Assembly (NCBI RefSeq): GCF_001010285.1
Contig: NZ_CP011104.1
Span: forward strand, 2,542,001-2,606,000
From: Photorhabdus thracensis
Lineage (GTDB): Bacteria; Pseudomonadota; Gammaproteobacteria; Enterobacterales; Enterobacteriaceae
Length of the DNA: 64,000 nt
Reading direction: 5' to 3'
The notes beneath the pieces are model-generated. The model saw only the letters and a list, made by a program, of their open reading frames with translations, searched no databases and had not been told where the DNA came from. How positions within the stretch are numbered: the first letter of the stretch is position 1; each line of letters begins with the position of its first letter. Positions 23,330 to 33,053 of this stretch are shown here, piece by piece. A program made the position numbers and the translations under genes.

Positions 23330-24452
23330 TTTGTTTGGCTGGTTCCTGAATAAATTCAATCAATGAGAATATATTGTCCGAGATAGTTTGCTGGCCTTTC
23401 AAGCTAAAATGTATACCATCGCCGCTTCTGAGTTTAATTTTGTTACTATTGTCGCCAATATAAGCAGAATAATCATCCGTATGGTATTTAAAAATATCGT
23501 TAACAGAAACGTAGATTTCCCCGGCTTTCGCTACTTCTGATTGATACAGTGATCTTAGATATTCCATATTAGCAGAGAGTTTTTTCTGTCGCATATTGGG
23601 AGGGCCAATCCAGATAACATCAGCGCCGTGGTTACGTGTTTCGGTAAGGATCATGTCGATACGTTGGCGATAGAGGCTTTCCCAATCAGGACTTGCGAAT
23701 TTCAGGTAGGTGCTTCCATGTTGTGGTGGCATATCCCAGGGGTCATTTGGCCCCAGGAAGATAACGACCAGCTTGATATCGTGGTTAGCTTCCAGTGCCT
23801 TATTGATAGTTTCCGGCCAGTTAAAAAAACCGGGGTAAGCAAGCCCGGTACTTTGTTTGCTGAGATTAATACTTGAAATACCGTAATCCTGATAGAGCCG
23901 ACGTTTCAGATGGGGAGCAATGCCCTGCATCATTGAGTCTCCGGCAAAAAGCACTTTATCCTTGGCTGTCAGCGTCACATTGGTTTTGGTGATAACTATA
24001 CTGGAATGAACATTATTGCTTGAATTGTGGAGCACCGATGAACCGACAGAATTAGTATGAGGGGATTTTTGTAATAATTCAGGGAAAGTTGCCGGAAGAT
24101 TTGCCATAGGAGAGGTATAACCACCCAGGAGTCTCAGCCCGATCTGAAAACCTGCGGGAAGGGTGATATTCGTTTCCAGGGGAGTTGGCTGATAATTGTC
24201 ACTGCTATTGCCGGTAATATGTAAGATGAACGCTTCTCCCGCAGCGAGTAGGCCTTGTTCCAGATTATCCCCTAAATCCCAGAGTGAATTACCTTGTAAG
24301 GCTGCCCACAGGCTTTGCTGGTGGTATTTCTGTTGCCAGAATCTATCCAGTGAACGATGATTCAGCCAGATTAACAGCAGACTGGTTAATACCACGATAA
24401 AAATGACTTGTCCGGCAGTTTTTAAATTGGATTTGAATTCAGAAATTAGCAT
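23316..24452 (-). CDS. SGNH/DUF459-type O-acetyltransferase, PatB-like
   Basis: 378 residues. One N-terminal membrane anchor (about 13-30, AGQVIFIVVLTSLLLIW) puts the rest in the periplasm. The SGNH motif is VLFAGDSMMQG (S173), the Asn block is FLGPNDPWDMP, and the C-terminal GDGIHFSLKG supplies the Asp and His. Such proteins take acetyl groups delivered by an MBOAT partner and transfer them to a cell-surface glycan. It overlaps the MBOAT gene by 14 bp upstream and the Ape1-like gene by 14 bp downstream, so the three are one coupled operon. PatB of peptidoglycan O-acetylation is the best guess. Acetylation of another polymer cannot be excluded. Confidence 0.7.
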   Translation of the reverse strand: MLISEFKSNLKTAGQVIFIVVLTSLLLIWLNHRSLDRFWQQKYHQQSLWAALQGNSLWDLGDNLEQGLLAAGEAFILHITGNSSDNYQPTPLETNITLPAGFQIGLRLLGGYTSPMANLPATFPELLQKSPHTNSVGSSVLHNSSNNVHSSIVITKTNVTLTAKDKVLFAGDSMMQGIAPHLKRRLYQDYGISSINLSKQSTGLAYPGFFNWPETINKALEANHDIKLVVIFLGPNDPWDMPPQHGSTYLKFASPDWESLYRQRIDMILTETRNHGADVIWIGPPNMRQKKLSANMEYLRSLYQSEVAKAGEIYVSVNDIFKYHTDDYSAYIGDNSNKIKLRSGDGIHFSLKGQQTISDNIFSLIEFIQEPAKQNGKT

Positions 24453-25860
24453 AGATGAATCCTGGCATTCCTTGTGGTGAAAGCATAAATACTAAAGTCA
24501 GAATAATCGCTAATGGTATTGGGTAGTATCTCCATGAAATCTGAGAATGAATTTTCCCAACGGCTATTTTTAGATTAATCAGCCGCGGATAAATAATAAA
24601 GAGTCCCCAGAACATCAGTAACAACCCACCGTTGGCTATTATCGAGTGAAATAAATCTGTTGATATCAATTGATTTAATAATATCATTGCATCATCCAGA
24701 GTAGGGCAACGGAAGAAAACCCATGCCAGACAGACAAAGTGGAAGGTGATCACTCTGGATAAAAATGAGGTTACTGGATTTTTGGGCGTATTTTCGTTTT
24801 TTTTGTTTTTTGAGAAAAATAACTGATATTTAACATTGAGGATGATTAATCCTAACCCATGAATAGCTCCCCAGATAATGAAGTTAATTCCGGCACCATG
24901 CCATAAACCGGAGATAACCATAGCGGCAAACAAATTAAGATTTTTACGTACAAATCCCTGCTTATTACCGCCAAAAGAAATATAGACATAATCACGGATA
25001 AATTCAGATAAACTGATATGCCAACGGCGCCAGAAAGCTTGTAAGTTTTCCGCCAGATAAGGGGCATTAAAGTTTTCAGATACCCTGAATCCGAGGAGTA
25101 GCGCTAATCCGGTAACAAGATTGGTATAGCCGGAAAAATTAAAATAGATATGCCAGGCATAGGCATAAATACCAACCAGGATTTGCCCGGCATTGTAGCT
25201 GGCAGGGTCATCAAAAATTGGGTTTACATAATTTTCGGATAGATAAGAGCTGAACAGGAATAGTTTGGTTATTGCCAATGCAATCAGCAATATTGCTCTT
25301 GATGGTTCAATGATCACTCTTGATGAAATCTGGATTTGAGGTAAGAAATCTTTAGCCCGGTTTATTGGTCCGGCAACAATACTGGGAAAAAAGCAGAGGT
25401 ATAAAACGGTATCAGGGAATGATGCCTGGGGCATTTCTTTTCTTGTGACAGAAATGACATAGCTGACGGAATGAAATGCATAGAAAGATAAACCTAAAGG
25501 CAGGAGTAATGTCAGTATGGGTAGATCTATGGATAAACCAAATTTGGCAAACGCTTGTTGCAGGCTTTCCTGAAAGAAAGAGTAATATTTGAATGCAGTG
25601 AAGCATCCCAGAATACCTATCGTCAGAATGGTAAATGTGATGCGGTCAGATAGAAATCTGCCAGTTATGTTTGTTAAAAGATAGATAAATAGCGTATAGC
25701 CAAATAAGATGCCGGCGAAAAGTGGATTAAAAGAAAAGACAAACAGATAACTTGCGATTATCAACAAGTAGTTTTGTACTTTCGCGCTTTTTTGTAGCAT
25801 CCAATACAAGAGAAAGAGGGCAACAAAGGACCCAAGAAACTCAAAAGAAAAGAAATTCAT
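24439..25860 (-). CDS. MBOAT-family acetyl exporter, PatA/AlgI-like
   Basis: 473-residue polytopic membrane protein of the AlgI/DltB/PatA branch of membrane-bound O-acyltransferases. The hallmark blocks are FHSVSYVISV, FFPSIVAGPINRAKDFLPQ, FWRRWHISLSEFIRDYVYI and SGLWHGAGINFIIWGAIHG with His321 and His334. It moves acetyl groups across the inner membrane to a periplasmic transferase. It is the first gene of the three-gene cluster with the two SGNH proteins, and bax (a wall glucosaminidase) is next upstream on the same strand. This context favours peptidoglycan O-acetylation over alginate-type polymers, since no polymer synthesis genes are near. Confidence 0.8.
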   Translation of the reverse strand: MNFFSFEFLGSFVALFLLYWMLQKSAKVQNYLLIIASYLFVFSFNPLFAGILFGYTLFIYLLTNITGRFLSDRITFTILTIGILGCFTAFKYYSFFQESLQQAFAKFGLSIDLPILTLLLPLGLSFYAFHSVSYVISVTRKEMPQASFPDTVLYLCFFPSIVAGPINRAKDFLPQIQISSRVIIEPSRAILLIALAITKLFLFSSYLSENYVNPIFDDPASYNAGQILVGIYAYAWHIYFNFSGYTNLVTGLALLLGFRVSENFNAPYLAENLQAFWRRWHISLSEFIRDYVYISFGGNKQGFVRKNLNLFAAMVISGLWHGAGINFIIWGAIHGLGLIILNVKYQLFFSKNKKNENTPKNPVTSFLSRVITFHFVCLAWVFFRCPTLDDAMILLNQLISTDLFHSIIANGGLLLMFWGLFIIYPRLINLKIAVGKIHSQISWRYYPIPLAIILTLVFMLSPQGMPGFIYANF

Positions 25861-26043
25861 ACTAAACTCTGGCTAATCATTTTGTTGCAATACAAGGGTA
25901 ATAATGAGCGATATTATAATATTTAATCTGAATATTCTATCAATGAGAAAGATATGCTGGTGAACGTAAAAAATCATCCGCTTCATGCCTTTGTTATGAA
26001 ACGGATAATTTTGGTTTCTGGGGCTATATATGTGGGGTCATAC

Positions 26044-26844
26044 TTATTTAGCACCTTCGGTATGGTCGTTTTTAGCGAACTCTTGTGCTTGGGTAATAAG
26101 CCCTTTGTTGTTGTTAAACACTTTATGCAGGTAACTGTTGTAAGTAGAACCTAATTGTGAATATCCTTCAAGATTATCAATCAGTTTGCTGGTATTCAGC
26201 GATTCCTGGCTGTTCCTCTGTTTAGCGCGTGAAACACGTAATGATTCATAAGCGTTATGGGTATTCATATTTCTCATATAGGCTTCGACAGAATCATTGA
26301 TAGTCGGATAGGCGGAATAACCTTTTATCTTACCTTGGGTCTTCTTACAGCTGTTACCGCAACGCATACCAAACAAGTTGTTATTTTGTTGTGCAAGTTT
26401 AGACGTTCCCCAACCAGATTCTGTTGCAGCCTGAGTTGCGACAAAATGGGTTGGGATGATGTCAACACGGCTCAGTAGCTTGTTCCAGTTAACTTTTTTA
26501 GGCGAGCTGCTACAGCTCACGTTGTAATTTTTGCAAATACGTTGCAGGAGCCTGATATCCTGAGTGGACCAACGTTTGGCTTTCTGGTGTTCCAGTAACC
26601 ATTTCCGTTCCTGCATAATTCGTTGATTGTGTTTATCAATTACAGGGACAACTACATTTAAAAACGCTTTCTTACGTGGGATGCCCGAAGGGTATTTTCG
26701 CAAATCTGGCAAATTGCTTTGTGTGCCATTGTGAGAATACTCCATGCTTTTAGCGGTGCTGGTTGATGCGTGACTAAAAGCGGAAAACAATAGTGAAATA
26801 AAGAAAGCGAAGATGGCAGTTGTCCTCGTCGTTTGAGAGGGCAT
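26044..26844 (-). CDS. bax: bax, Bax-family glucosaminidase-domain protein
   Basis: 266 residues starting MPSQTTRTTAIF at ATG 26844, chosen because GAGGAAA lies just upstream; an earlier in-frame codon gives 11 extra residues. There is an N-terminal signal peptide (FFISLLFSAFSHAS). The glucosaminidase domain (about 110-250) is shown by HFVATQAATESGWGTSKLAQ with the catalytic Glu, NLFGMRCG and YSAYPTINDSVEAYMRN. It matches E. coli Bax, a probable peptidoglycan hydrolase. It precedes the O-acetylation-type cluster on the same strand, with a 183-bp gap. Confidence 0.88.
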   Translation of the reverse strand: MPSQTTRTTAIFAFFISLLFSAFSHASTSTAKSMEYSHNGTQSNLPDLRKYPSGIPRKKAFLNVVVPVIDKHNQRIMQERKWLLEHQKAKRWSTQDIRLLQRICKNYNVSCSSSPKKVNWNKLLSRVDIIPTHFVATQAATESGWGTSKLAQQNNNLFGMRCGNSCKKTQGKIKGYSAYPTINDSVEAYMRNMNTHNAYESLRVSRAKQRNSQESLNTSKLIDNLEGYSQLGSTYNSYLHKVFNNNKGLITQAQEFAKNDHTEGAK

Positions 26845-28117
26845 TGCTTTTCCTCGTTTGCTCTGAATAAAAAACAATCTGATGCTAGCAAAATAAATCC
26901 AGCATAGCTAGAGTTTTTAGTAATTCATAAATATATTTTCTGTAATGAAAGTTGTTATTTTGCTAATTTATTCTATAGTTTTTTATTAATTTATAGATAG
27001 TTATCTGTCATTTTTGTACAAAATGTTGTTTTCCTAGGCTGGGATATTCATCAGGTATAATAATGATTGTTTTGTTCATTTCATGCCTGAGAGGTTTTTT
27101 CTAAAAGAAAAATGATCTGTAAACCAGCGGGTAGAGTATCCAAAATTATTGAGCTCAGTTCGATCCCATTTATTTATAGTACTGCCAATCGTAAAAACAC
27201 CGCAGCGAGTAATAAACTAATTGATATTAATATTGCTGCTATAAGAATAAGTATCATTTTCATAAGAAGGTAACCTGTTACCGATATGGCTTTTTCTCTG
27301 TGAGTTAAAATTGAGCTGTATCTGTCAGACTTGAGTTGATTTTATAATATATTCATTATCATTGGCGCGGTGCAGGATATTCGATATGGTTCTAAATGTT
27401 AAGTTAAAATAAGTAACAATGTGTTACAATTTTCTATTTTGGATAGATATTATAAGAACACAATAATACAGGTATGTATAAGAATAAGAGTTTTTTAATG
27501 ATTTGTTTTTTTGGAATATAAGTATTTTTTCATTTATTTTTATATTAATAGTATTTTTTGAATGTAATTCATATTTTACTTTTGATTGAATAAGTTATGT
27601 TTGTTATATTTTCCCATTGGGTATAAATATATTTTTATCTAATAATTGGTTCTTTATCTCTTTGGGTTTTTTTTTTATGTTATTGATTTTTAATTTGTTA
27701 TTTTATTTGTCAATATGTTGAATTGAATATTTTTTTATGTTTTTTTATTGTTTTTTATATTATTACATGCCTGATTGTTATCTGTTTTATATATTTTAGT
27801 GTCATGGTTTTTATGGTTTCGTTTATATTTTTGATGAAAATTAAAGATATATTTTTTGTGTTATTTTTTTGCGTTGTTGATAATTAATAATATATTTTCC
27901 CCTGTTTTTAATATAATCGTACCATTTTATGAGGAAATTAAGCGAGTATGCGTGATTATTTAATGTTAGGATTATCATTATCTTACATAAGTTTCGAGTG
28001 AGTTGTAAATGTAAATGGATTTTTTTGCAGAAACACTTTGTTACACATTGTTACTTATTGAAACATAAATTTTTGATTAGGCCGAGAGAGATAGAGGACA
28101 TTTCCCTTGCCTCCTGA
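26845..28117. other. Long A/T-rich intergenic region
   Basis: About 1.27 kb, extremely A/T-rich between 27350 and 28000, with T runs on the + strand and stops in every frame. Apart from a possible 29-codon membrane peptide at 27174-27263 I see no gene. H-NS-bound or transferred DNA is likely, as such A/T-rich stretches are typical targets. Confidence 0.5.
27174..27263 (-). CDS. Possible 29-residue membrane peptide
   Basis: ATG at 27263 opens a 29-codon frame MKMILILIAAILISISLL followed by LAAVFLRLAVL and TAA. It is a single hydrophobic helix with one positive charge at each end. No good Shine-Dalgarno sequence is seen, and chance cannot be excluded in A/T-rich DNA. It is listed because small membrane proteins of this form are often missed. 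Confidence 0.22.
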   Translation of the reverse strand: MKMILILIAAILISISLLLAAVFLRLAVL

Positions 28118-29197
28118 TTAATTATATTCAAAGTTCAGAACAGAAGTTGCTTTCAATTCCCCTGCTATGATGTTTTGGGGATCATAAACGTAGTAATAAG
28201 CATTAAAATTGATTGTAAAGTGTTGATCGATAACGTTGCCGGCCTTTTCGCTGAATAGCTCTGTTGCTCCGCGAGAGGAAGATTGCGAAGCGCTGAAAAT
28301 TATGGGTGTTGAATTACCTTGTTGAGAGACACGGATACCAACGCCTTTAGCGGCACCTGCTTTGTTATCAATTAACGTTTGGTTGTCGTTTGGCAGTAAA
28401 TTATTACTGCTTAGGTAGGCTTTAACTGAACGTGAAGTTTTACCGTTTTTGAGATAATAGCATGCAAAATTGAGTGTAAAAGGTGTTTCTCCTCTATTTG
28501 TTCCGTTAAGCAGTGTAGCGCGGTTAACTTTTGGCAGATTCACTGTTAACCCCGCATTTGAGAAGTTACAAGTTGTCTCTTTACGATCAAAAGTCATCGT
28601 GATCGGTTGGTAATAGATATCTTCAGAATGGGTTGGCCACACCCAGGTGAGAATAAAAGTCAGGAAATCTGTAGCAAAACGAACAATGGCGTCAAGGATC
28701 CCTAGATTAGTGGTGTCCATCGCAATAACAGCTGTTTTTAATGTTGCATTATTGCCGGAAAAGACGTGAATGTTATTACCTCCTGGCCTGCCGTTTAGTA
28801 GCTTAACATTAAGCGTAAATTCGGCCTGTAATTTGCTGGCCGGATATGTTGTATTCGTGTTTCCCAGACTAATAGTGCCGCTGGGAGAAAGATTTGTGAT
28901 AGCCACTTCTACATAATCTTTACCACCATTGAACCCCAAAACAACCTTGTTTCTGGTAAAAGGAGAGCCATTAGCAACAGAGTTTTGTTTCCACAATGCG
29001 TTTCTGGTGCATGTAAAATAGCCGGAATACCGGGTCCTCAATAGCCAAGTTTCATTACTGTTCAGATAGAGATTATCTGTCATATTAATTGGGATTGCCG
29101 GTGCGGTTATCGCATGATTGGGTTTACAGTCTGCATAAGCGATACTGCTGCCACCCAGAGTGATTAAAGCCGCCAGATACAATAGCTTAAGTTTCAT
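28118..29197 (-). CDS. Fimbrial tip adhesin-like protein
   Basis: About 359 residues from ATG 29197 (MKLKLLYLAALITLGG), chosen because AGGGAGAAAATA lies directly upstream; an earlier start would run into the usher. A signal peptide is followed by a unique N-terminal half (receptor-binding type) and, from about residue 205, a pilin-like half. The latter has ATTCNFSNAGLTVNLPKV, FTLNFACYY and the C-terminal ATSVLNFEYN, which ends in the penultimate-tyrosine beta-strand pattern of fimbrial subunits. This two-domain build and the last position in a pilin-chaperone-usher operon fit a FimH-like tip adhesin. The receptor is unknown. Confidence 0.78.
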   Translation of the reverse strand: MKLKLLYLAALITLGGSSIAYADCKPNHAITAPAIPINMTDNLYLNSNETWLLRTRYSGYFTCTRNALWKQNSVANGSPFTRNKVVLGFNGGKDYVEVAITNLSPSGTISLGNTNTTYPASKLQAEFTLNVKLLNGRPGGNNIHVFSGNNATLKTAVIAMDTTNLGILDAIVRFATDFLTFILTWVWPTHSEDIYYQPITMTFDRKETTCNFSNAGLTVNLPKVNRATLLNGTNRGETPFTLNFACYYLKNGKTSRSVKAYLSSNNLLPNDNQTLIDNKAGAAKGVGIRVSQQGNSTPIIFSASQSSSRGATELFSEKAGNVIDQHFTINFNAYYYVYDPQNIIAGELKATSVLNFEYN

Positions 29198-29208
29198 TAT
29201 TTTCTCCC

Positions 29209-31683
29209 TTAACGGCAAATATTGGCGGTTGAGTCCATTTCAGGCTGTGGATCGTTTATGATGCAGCTCTTTTCGCCTGATTGACCGATACGGATATAAA
29301 TTTGCTGTGGTAATTTCTCTACTCGCAGGAAAACCATACTGCCCTGACCAATATATCCCAGGCTGTGATCTTCTGAATCGACAATTTCAGTACCAAAAGG
29401 CAGAGGTTTACCATTGGCTTGAGTGGCGTAGAAAATAAAAATTTTTCGCTGGTCTGTTTTAAATCCAAGATGGGTAATGGCACCGGAATAGGGCGCAACG
29501 TCTCTGATGTTACCGATAAGTTCAGCCGCCCCTTCCGGCACTTCACTGGTATCCAGCATGATGGCGTTTTTACGGTAAGGAGAAAGATAAGGTATCAGCA
29601 ATTTACCGCTGTTATTGGTTACCATGCTTTTATCTCCATTCACAGAAGCGTTAACTGTGCCTGGTGCGTCAATGATTGCAAAGGTTTCCCCTACTTGGTT
29701 AGCGGCCAGAATTCCGCCCCGATAAGCGACTAAACTGCCTGTTGCTCCCATCCCCATTTGGCGATAACTCTTGGATTGGCTATAAGAGCTATTCAGTGTG
29801 GAAACGGATGTTTTATAGGTCAGATTTGCACTGGTTGTTGTGGAACCACTTTTCTGATCTGAAATATTGAAGTGGTAATTCAGGCGGTTGTTCTGGCCTG
29901 CGCTGCCACTCAATCCCAGATCACTGTTGTTGTAATGCTTGTCATTGATTGAGACATTACTCGTCAGATAGGCTGGGGAGTCAAACAGCTCAAAAGGAAT
30001 AGATAGTGTCAGATAATAGCGCTGCTCCTCTTTATTTTCTGTTTCATTGATATTGTATCGGACACGGTTTGCCGTCAGGGTATAATTGATTTTACCCAGA
30101 CTGTTGGAATACCCCATTTGATACTCTCTGTTTTTGTTCTTTGTTCCCCAATAATCACGGAATGTCCCTGAAAGAAAAAGTGACCCCGCACCGTTACCAA
30201 GACTCTGGTTCAAATTGATATTGAAGGTGTTTTTCTGGTGAGAATAGTATTGTCGGTTATATCCGTTGCTCATCCAGTCATGTAGATTAATGGCATCAAG
30301 CAGGTTCAGGTAGTTTTTAGTTGAATAGCGATAAGCCGCCAGAGAGAAGTTCGTTCCTGTTTGTGGAATATAGCGGCTATAAGACATTTTGTAGCTCTGG
30401 CCTTTCATCGTTGGGCTATTATCAAACTTGGCACTGGATCGTGAAATATCAAGTGAGATAGCGCCAATTGGTAGGTTAAAACCACTGCCTAACAGTAATG
30501 AGTAATAATCTTTACTGATGTTGGTGCCGGTATAACCCGTTAGGACATTATTAAAGCCATATTGATAGCTGGCTTGGAAAAAGTTTGGTTTATAACGACT
30601 ATTGGCAATTTGTGTTTTGCCGGCACTGATATCGTATTTGCCAAGACCTTCTTTCATCATATTAGGAACAGATGAAAAGGGAACGGTAAAGCTGTTGGTA
30701 CGCCCTGTCGCTTCTGTGACTTCGACAAATAAATCTCCACCCGAACCTGTTGGTAAAATAGTATCAATGGCAAAGGGGCCTGGTGGTACATTGCCCTGAT
30801 AAATAACAACATTATTCTGAGAGATTTTCACCAGAGCGTTAGTTTGCGCAACTCCTCGGACGATAGGGGAAAACCCTTGCCAGGCATCGGGGTACATGCG
30901 CATATCTGTTTTCAGGTTGATACCCCGGAAACGGAAAGAATCGAACAGATCACTTGATGTATAGCTATCACCAATGCGAAGTTCTGCATTAATTGATGAA
31001 ATGCCCCGTTGCAGATAACGGGTATTATTACTCCATTTATTGCCACTTGAACGTGTATAGTAATAAGAGGATTGATCACGTAATTGCCAGCCAAACAGGT
31101 TCAAACCGCTATTAAGTGACACGTAAGCATTATCTTCATTCTCATAGTTACTGTTCTGTTTATTCCTGTTTTGAGTATGGTAATAGTTAGCATTATAGGA
31201 AAGCATAACGCCTGGAATTCCTCTGTCCCAGAAGGCAGGATCGATATAGCCTTTCAGTTCATTTTTAATATAAGCTTGAGGAACGACCAGATGCAGGCTG
31301 AGTTTAGGAACATCAAGATTAGCGGTTCCCTCATGTATTACTTTAGTAAGAAGAATTTCACCTTTGGATGAGTTTGATTCTGGTAATTGACTTGTATCAA
31401 TTTTTATCCCCAACCTTGGCAGATCTTCACTTAATAAGTAGATATCTTTGCCATCGTTCTGGATATTAATATCAAATCGCCCTTTCCAGTCATTATTTAG
31501 GTATATATCAATACCGTAGTGGCCGGCGGGTAGTTCTGAAGCAGAAGAAAATCGGGATAAATCCGCTTTTGCAGATTCGCCGGCCAGAAAATCAGTATTA
31601 AATGTTGCGGCATAACATAAGCAATCTGTATACAGGATAGTGGTGATTATCAGAGTTAACGGACTAACTTTTTTTCGTATCAT
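29209..31683 (-). CDS. Fimbrial outer-membrane usher
   Basis: 824-residue FimD/PapC-type usher that forms the outer-membrane pore and assembly platform for the pilus. After the signal segment comes FNTDFLAG and the N-terminal chaperone-binding domain. The barrel part has GINLKTDMRMYPDAWQGF and PPGPFAIDTI. Plug and C-terminal domains follow, with GVGETFA-like VGETFAIIDAPG and, near the end, LPFGTEIVDSEDHSLGYIGQ. Length is typical (800-880). It ends 11 bp before the adhesin gene start. It is intact. Confidence 0.93.
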   Translation of the reverse strand: MIRKKVSPLTLIITTILYTDCLCYAATFNTDFLAGESAKADLSRFSSASELPAGHYGIDIYLNNDWKGRFDINIQNDGKDIYLLSEDLPRLGIKIDTSQLPESNSSKGEILLTKVIHEGTANLDVPKLSLHLVVPQAYIKNELKGYIDPAFWDRGIPGVMLSYNANYYHTQNRNKQNSNYENEDNAYVSLNSGLNLFGWQLRDQSSYYYTRSSGNKWSNNTRYLQRGISSINAELRIGDSYTSSDLFDSFRFRGINLKTDMRMYPDAWQGFSPIVRGVAQTNALVKISQNNVVIYQGNVPPGPFAIDTILPTGSGGDLFVEVTEATGRTNSFTVPFSSVPNMMKEGLGKYDISAGKTQIANSRYKPNFFQASYQYGFNNVLTGYTGTNISKDYYSLLLGSGFNLPIGAISLDISRSSAKFDNSPTMKGQSYKMSYSRYIPQTGTNFSLAAYRYSTKNYLNLLDAINLHDWMSNGYNRQYYSHQKNTFNINLNQSLGNGAGSLFLSGTFRDYWGTKNKNREYQMGYSNSLGKINYTLTANRVRYNINETENKEEQRYYLTLSIPFELFDSPAYLTSNVSINDKHYNNSDLGLSGSAGQNNRLNYHFNISDQKSGSTTTSANLTYKTSVSTLNSSYSQSKSYRQMGMGATGSLVAYRGGILAANQVGETFAIIDAPGTVNASVNGDKSMVTNNSGKLLIPYLSPYRKNAIMLDTSEVPEGAAELIGNIRDVAPYSGAITHLGFKTDQRKIFIFYATQANGKPLPFGTEIVDSEDHSLGYIGQGSMVFLRVEKLPQQIYIRIGQSGEKSCIINDPQPEMDSTANICR

Positions 31684-31705
31684 GTTCTATGCTATGCCAG
31701 TAATA

Positions 31706-32407
31706 TCACTGTTGAAGTGGTAAAGTTAATTTATTTATAGCACCAAAATCATCAACAATAGCCAGAGTTAATTTGTCTCCCGCTTTTACTTTTTCATTGG
31801 TACTGAATGAATGAGAAGAGAACGGTTTGATGATGGTTCCTTCATTTAATAAGTTAGGTTGCGCATTGGAAGATTTAAGACCGACGATATTCAGGATATA
31901 GGGTGATGAATTTTCCAATTTTAGTTGGTTGCCATCGCGTTTTAATGCAACATGCTGTTCTATCTGCTTAGGTGAAATAGAGAGCTTTTCGGGCCGGTAG
32001 AGAAATTTGATTCGGGTACGAATAGCAATTTGCATGACATTTTTATCGGCAATGTTTTCTGCAATGGGTGGAATATCCAGAACATTTAAATAAAATAGCG
32101 ATTCACGATCAGTAGGTAGGTTGCTATTAGTGTGCTTTATTCTCAATTGCTGGCCGTTATTGCCATCAACTTTGACTACTGGGGGAGTGAGCAGAAAGGG
32201 GACTTTAGCTGTTTCTGGTGTTGAATTAGGATCGCCATCATCTATCCAGGATTGTACCAGAGAGGGTTGATCGCCTGTATTTAATAATTGAACAGATACC
32301 TCTTTATTACCGGCCGGATAAATAACCCGGGTTGTGTTAATAACGATGTTGGCCTGTGCAGATAAAGCTGTTACCGAGAATAATATAGCTAGAAATAATT
32401 TCTTCAT
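31706..32407 (-). CDS. Periplasmic fimbrial chaperone
   Basis: About 233 residues from ATG 32407 (MKKLFLAILFSVTALSAQA, a clear signal peptide); a further upstream in-frame codon is not needed. It is a two-domain immunoglobulin-like PapD-family chaperone. The family pattern is seen in NTTRVIYPAGNKEVSVQLLN, the P-P-V-x-K-V region (LTPPVVKVDGN), LRIKHT and ESLFYLNVLDIPP. It donates a G1 strand to pilin subunits and delivers them to the usher. It lies between pilin and usher genes. A hairpin separates it from the pilin gene. Confidence 0.93.
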   Translation of the reverse strand: MKKLFLAILFSVTALSAQANIVINTTRVIYPAGNKEVSVQLLNTGDQPSLVQSWIDDGDPNSTPETAKVPFLLTPPVVKVDGNNGQQLRIKHTNSNLPTDRESLFYLNVLDIPPIAENIADKNVMQIAIRTRIKFLYRPEKLSISPKQIEQHVALKRDGNQLKLENSSPYILNIVGLKSSNAQPNLLNEGTIIKPFSSHSFSTNEKVKAGDKLTLAIVDDFGAINKLTLPLQQ

Positions 32408-32431
32408 AACGTTATTTTTGTCAAAGTAAAT

Positions 32432-32455
32432 AAGCCTATTTGGATAAATAGGCTT
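32432..32455 (-). terminator. Intercistronic hairpin (attenuator) between pilin and chaperone genes
   Basis: AAGCCTATTT and AAATAGGCTT form a 10-bp stem with a 4-nt loop, followed on the minus strand by ATTTACTTT. It would reduce read-through and let the pilin be made in excess over chaperone and usher, a common arrangement in fimbrial operons. Confidence 0.65.
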
Positions 32456-32474
32456 TATTTGTTGTAGTAAATGA

Positions 32475-33053
32475 TTATAAGTAAGCAACGTGATAAGTCA
32501 CCGTTGTTATTACTTTACCGGGTTCCGCATCAGCAGTGCCTACTTTATAATATTTGGCATAGAAATCGACAACTTCAGGCGCTGGAGTAGAGCCTTTGAT
32601 TCCTGTATCCAAAGCTTTATTCAGCATGATCGGGGTATTTTCTTCTGCATATTTAACAATAGCGATACCGACGTTTTTAGGTTTGCCACTTGCATTCAGT
32701 TCTTGGTTCATCAGGTACTTACCATCGTTAGCAATGGCATGTGCTGACGAGAAGTGGATTTTTAACATGGAGGTTGCTGGGTCGAAACCAACTGCATTGG
32801 ATTGGCAGTTAGAAAATTCCAGTGAAAACGCTTTTTTACCAAAATCAATCAAGCCTTCCTTTTGTCCGGCTTGGGTGACTGAGATAGGCGCCAATACTAT
32901 GGTCAGATTAGCTGAGGCGCCACCGTTAATAGTACAAGTGGCGTCAGTAACTGCACCTGAGAAATGTAATGTACCGCCGGCAGAATTATCAGCGGCAACA
33001 GCAGAACCGGTAAAAATAAGAACGGCGGCAGTGGATAACGCTAGTTTATTCAT
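32475..33053 (-). CDS. Major fimbrial subunit (type 1-like pilin)
   Basis: 192 residues with the signal peptide MNKLALSTAAVLIFTGSAVAA. The mature part begins GGTLHFSGAVTDATCTINGG, with the first of two cysteines, the second being in SLEFSNC. It ends VITTVTYHVAYL, the beta-zipper donor pattern. Sequence and position (first in the operon) point to the shaft subunit. An AGGAAAG ribosome site is near the start. The upstream region contains no recombinase gene, so phase inversion is not evident here. Confidence 0.9.
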   Translation of the reverse strand: MNKLALSTAAVLIFTGSAVAADNSAGGTLHFSGAVTDATCTINGGASANLTIVLAPISVTQAGQKEGLIDFGKKAFSLEFSNCQSNAVGFDPATSMLKIHFSSAHAIANDGKYLMNQELNASGKPKNVGIAIVKYAEENTPIMLNKALDTGIKGSTPAPEVVDFYAKYYKVGTADAEPGKVITTVTYHVAYL

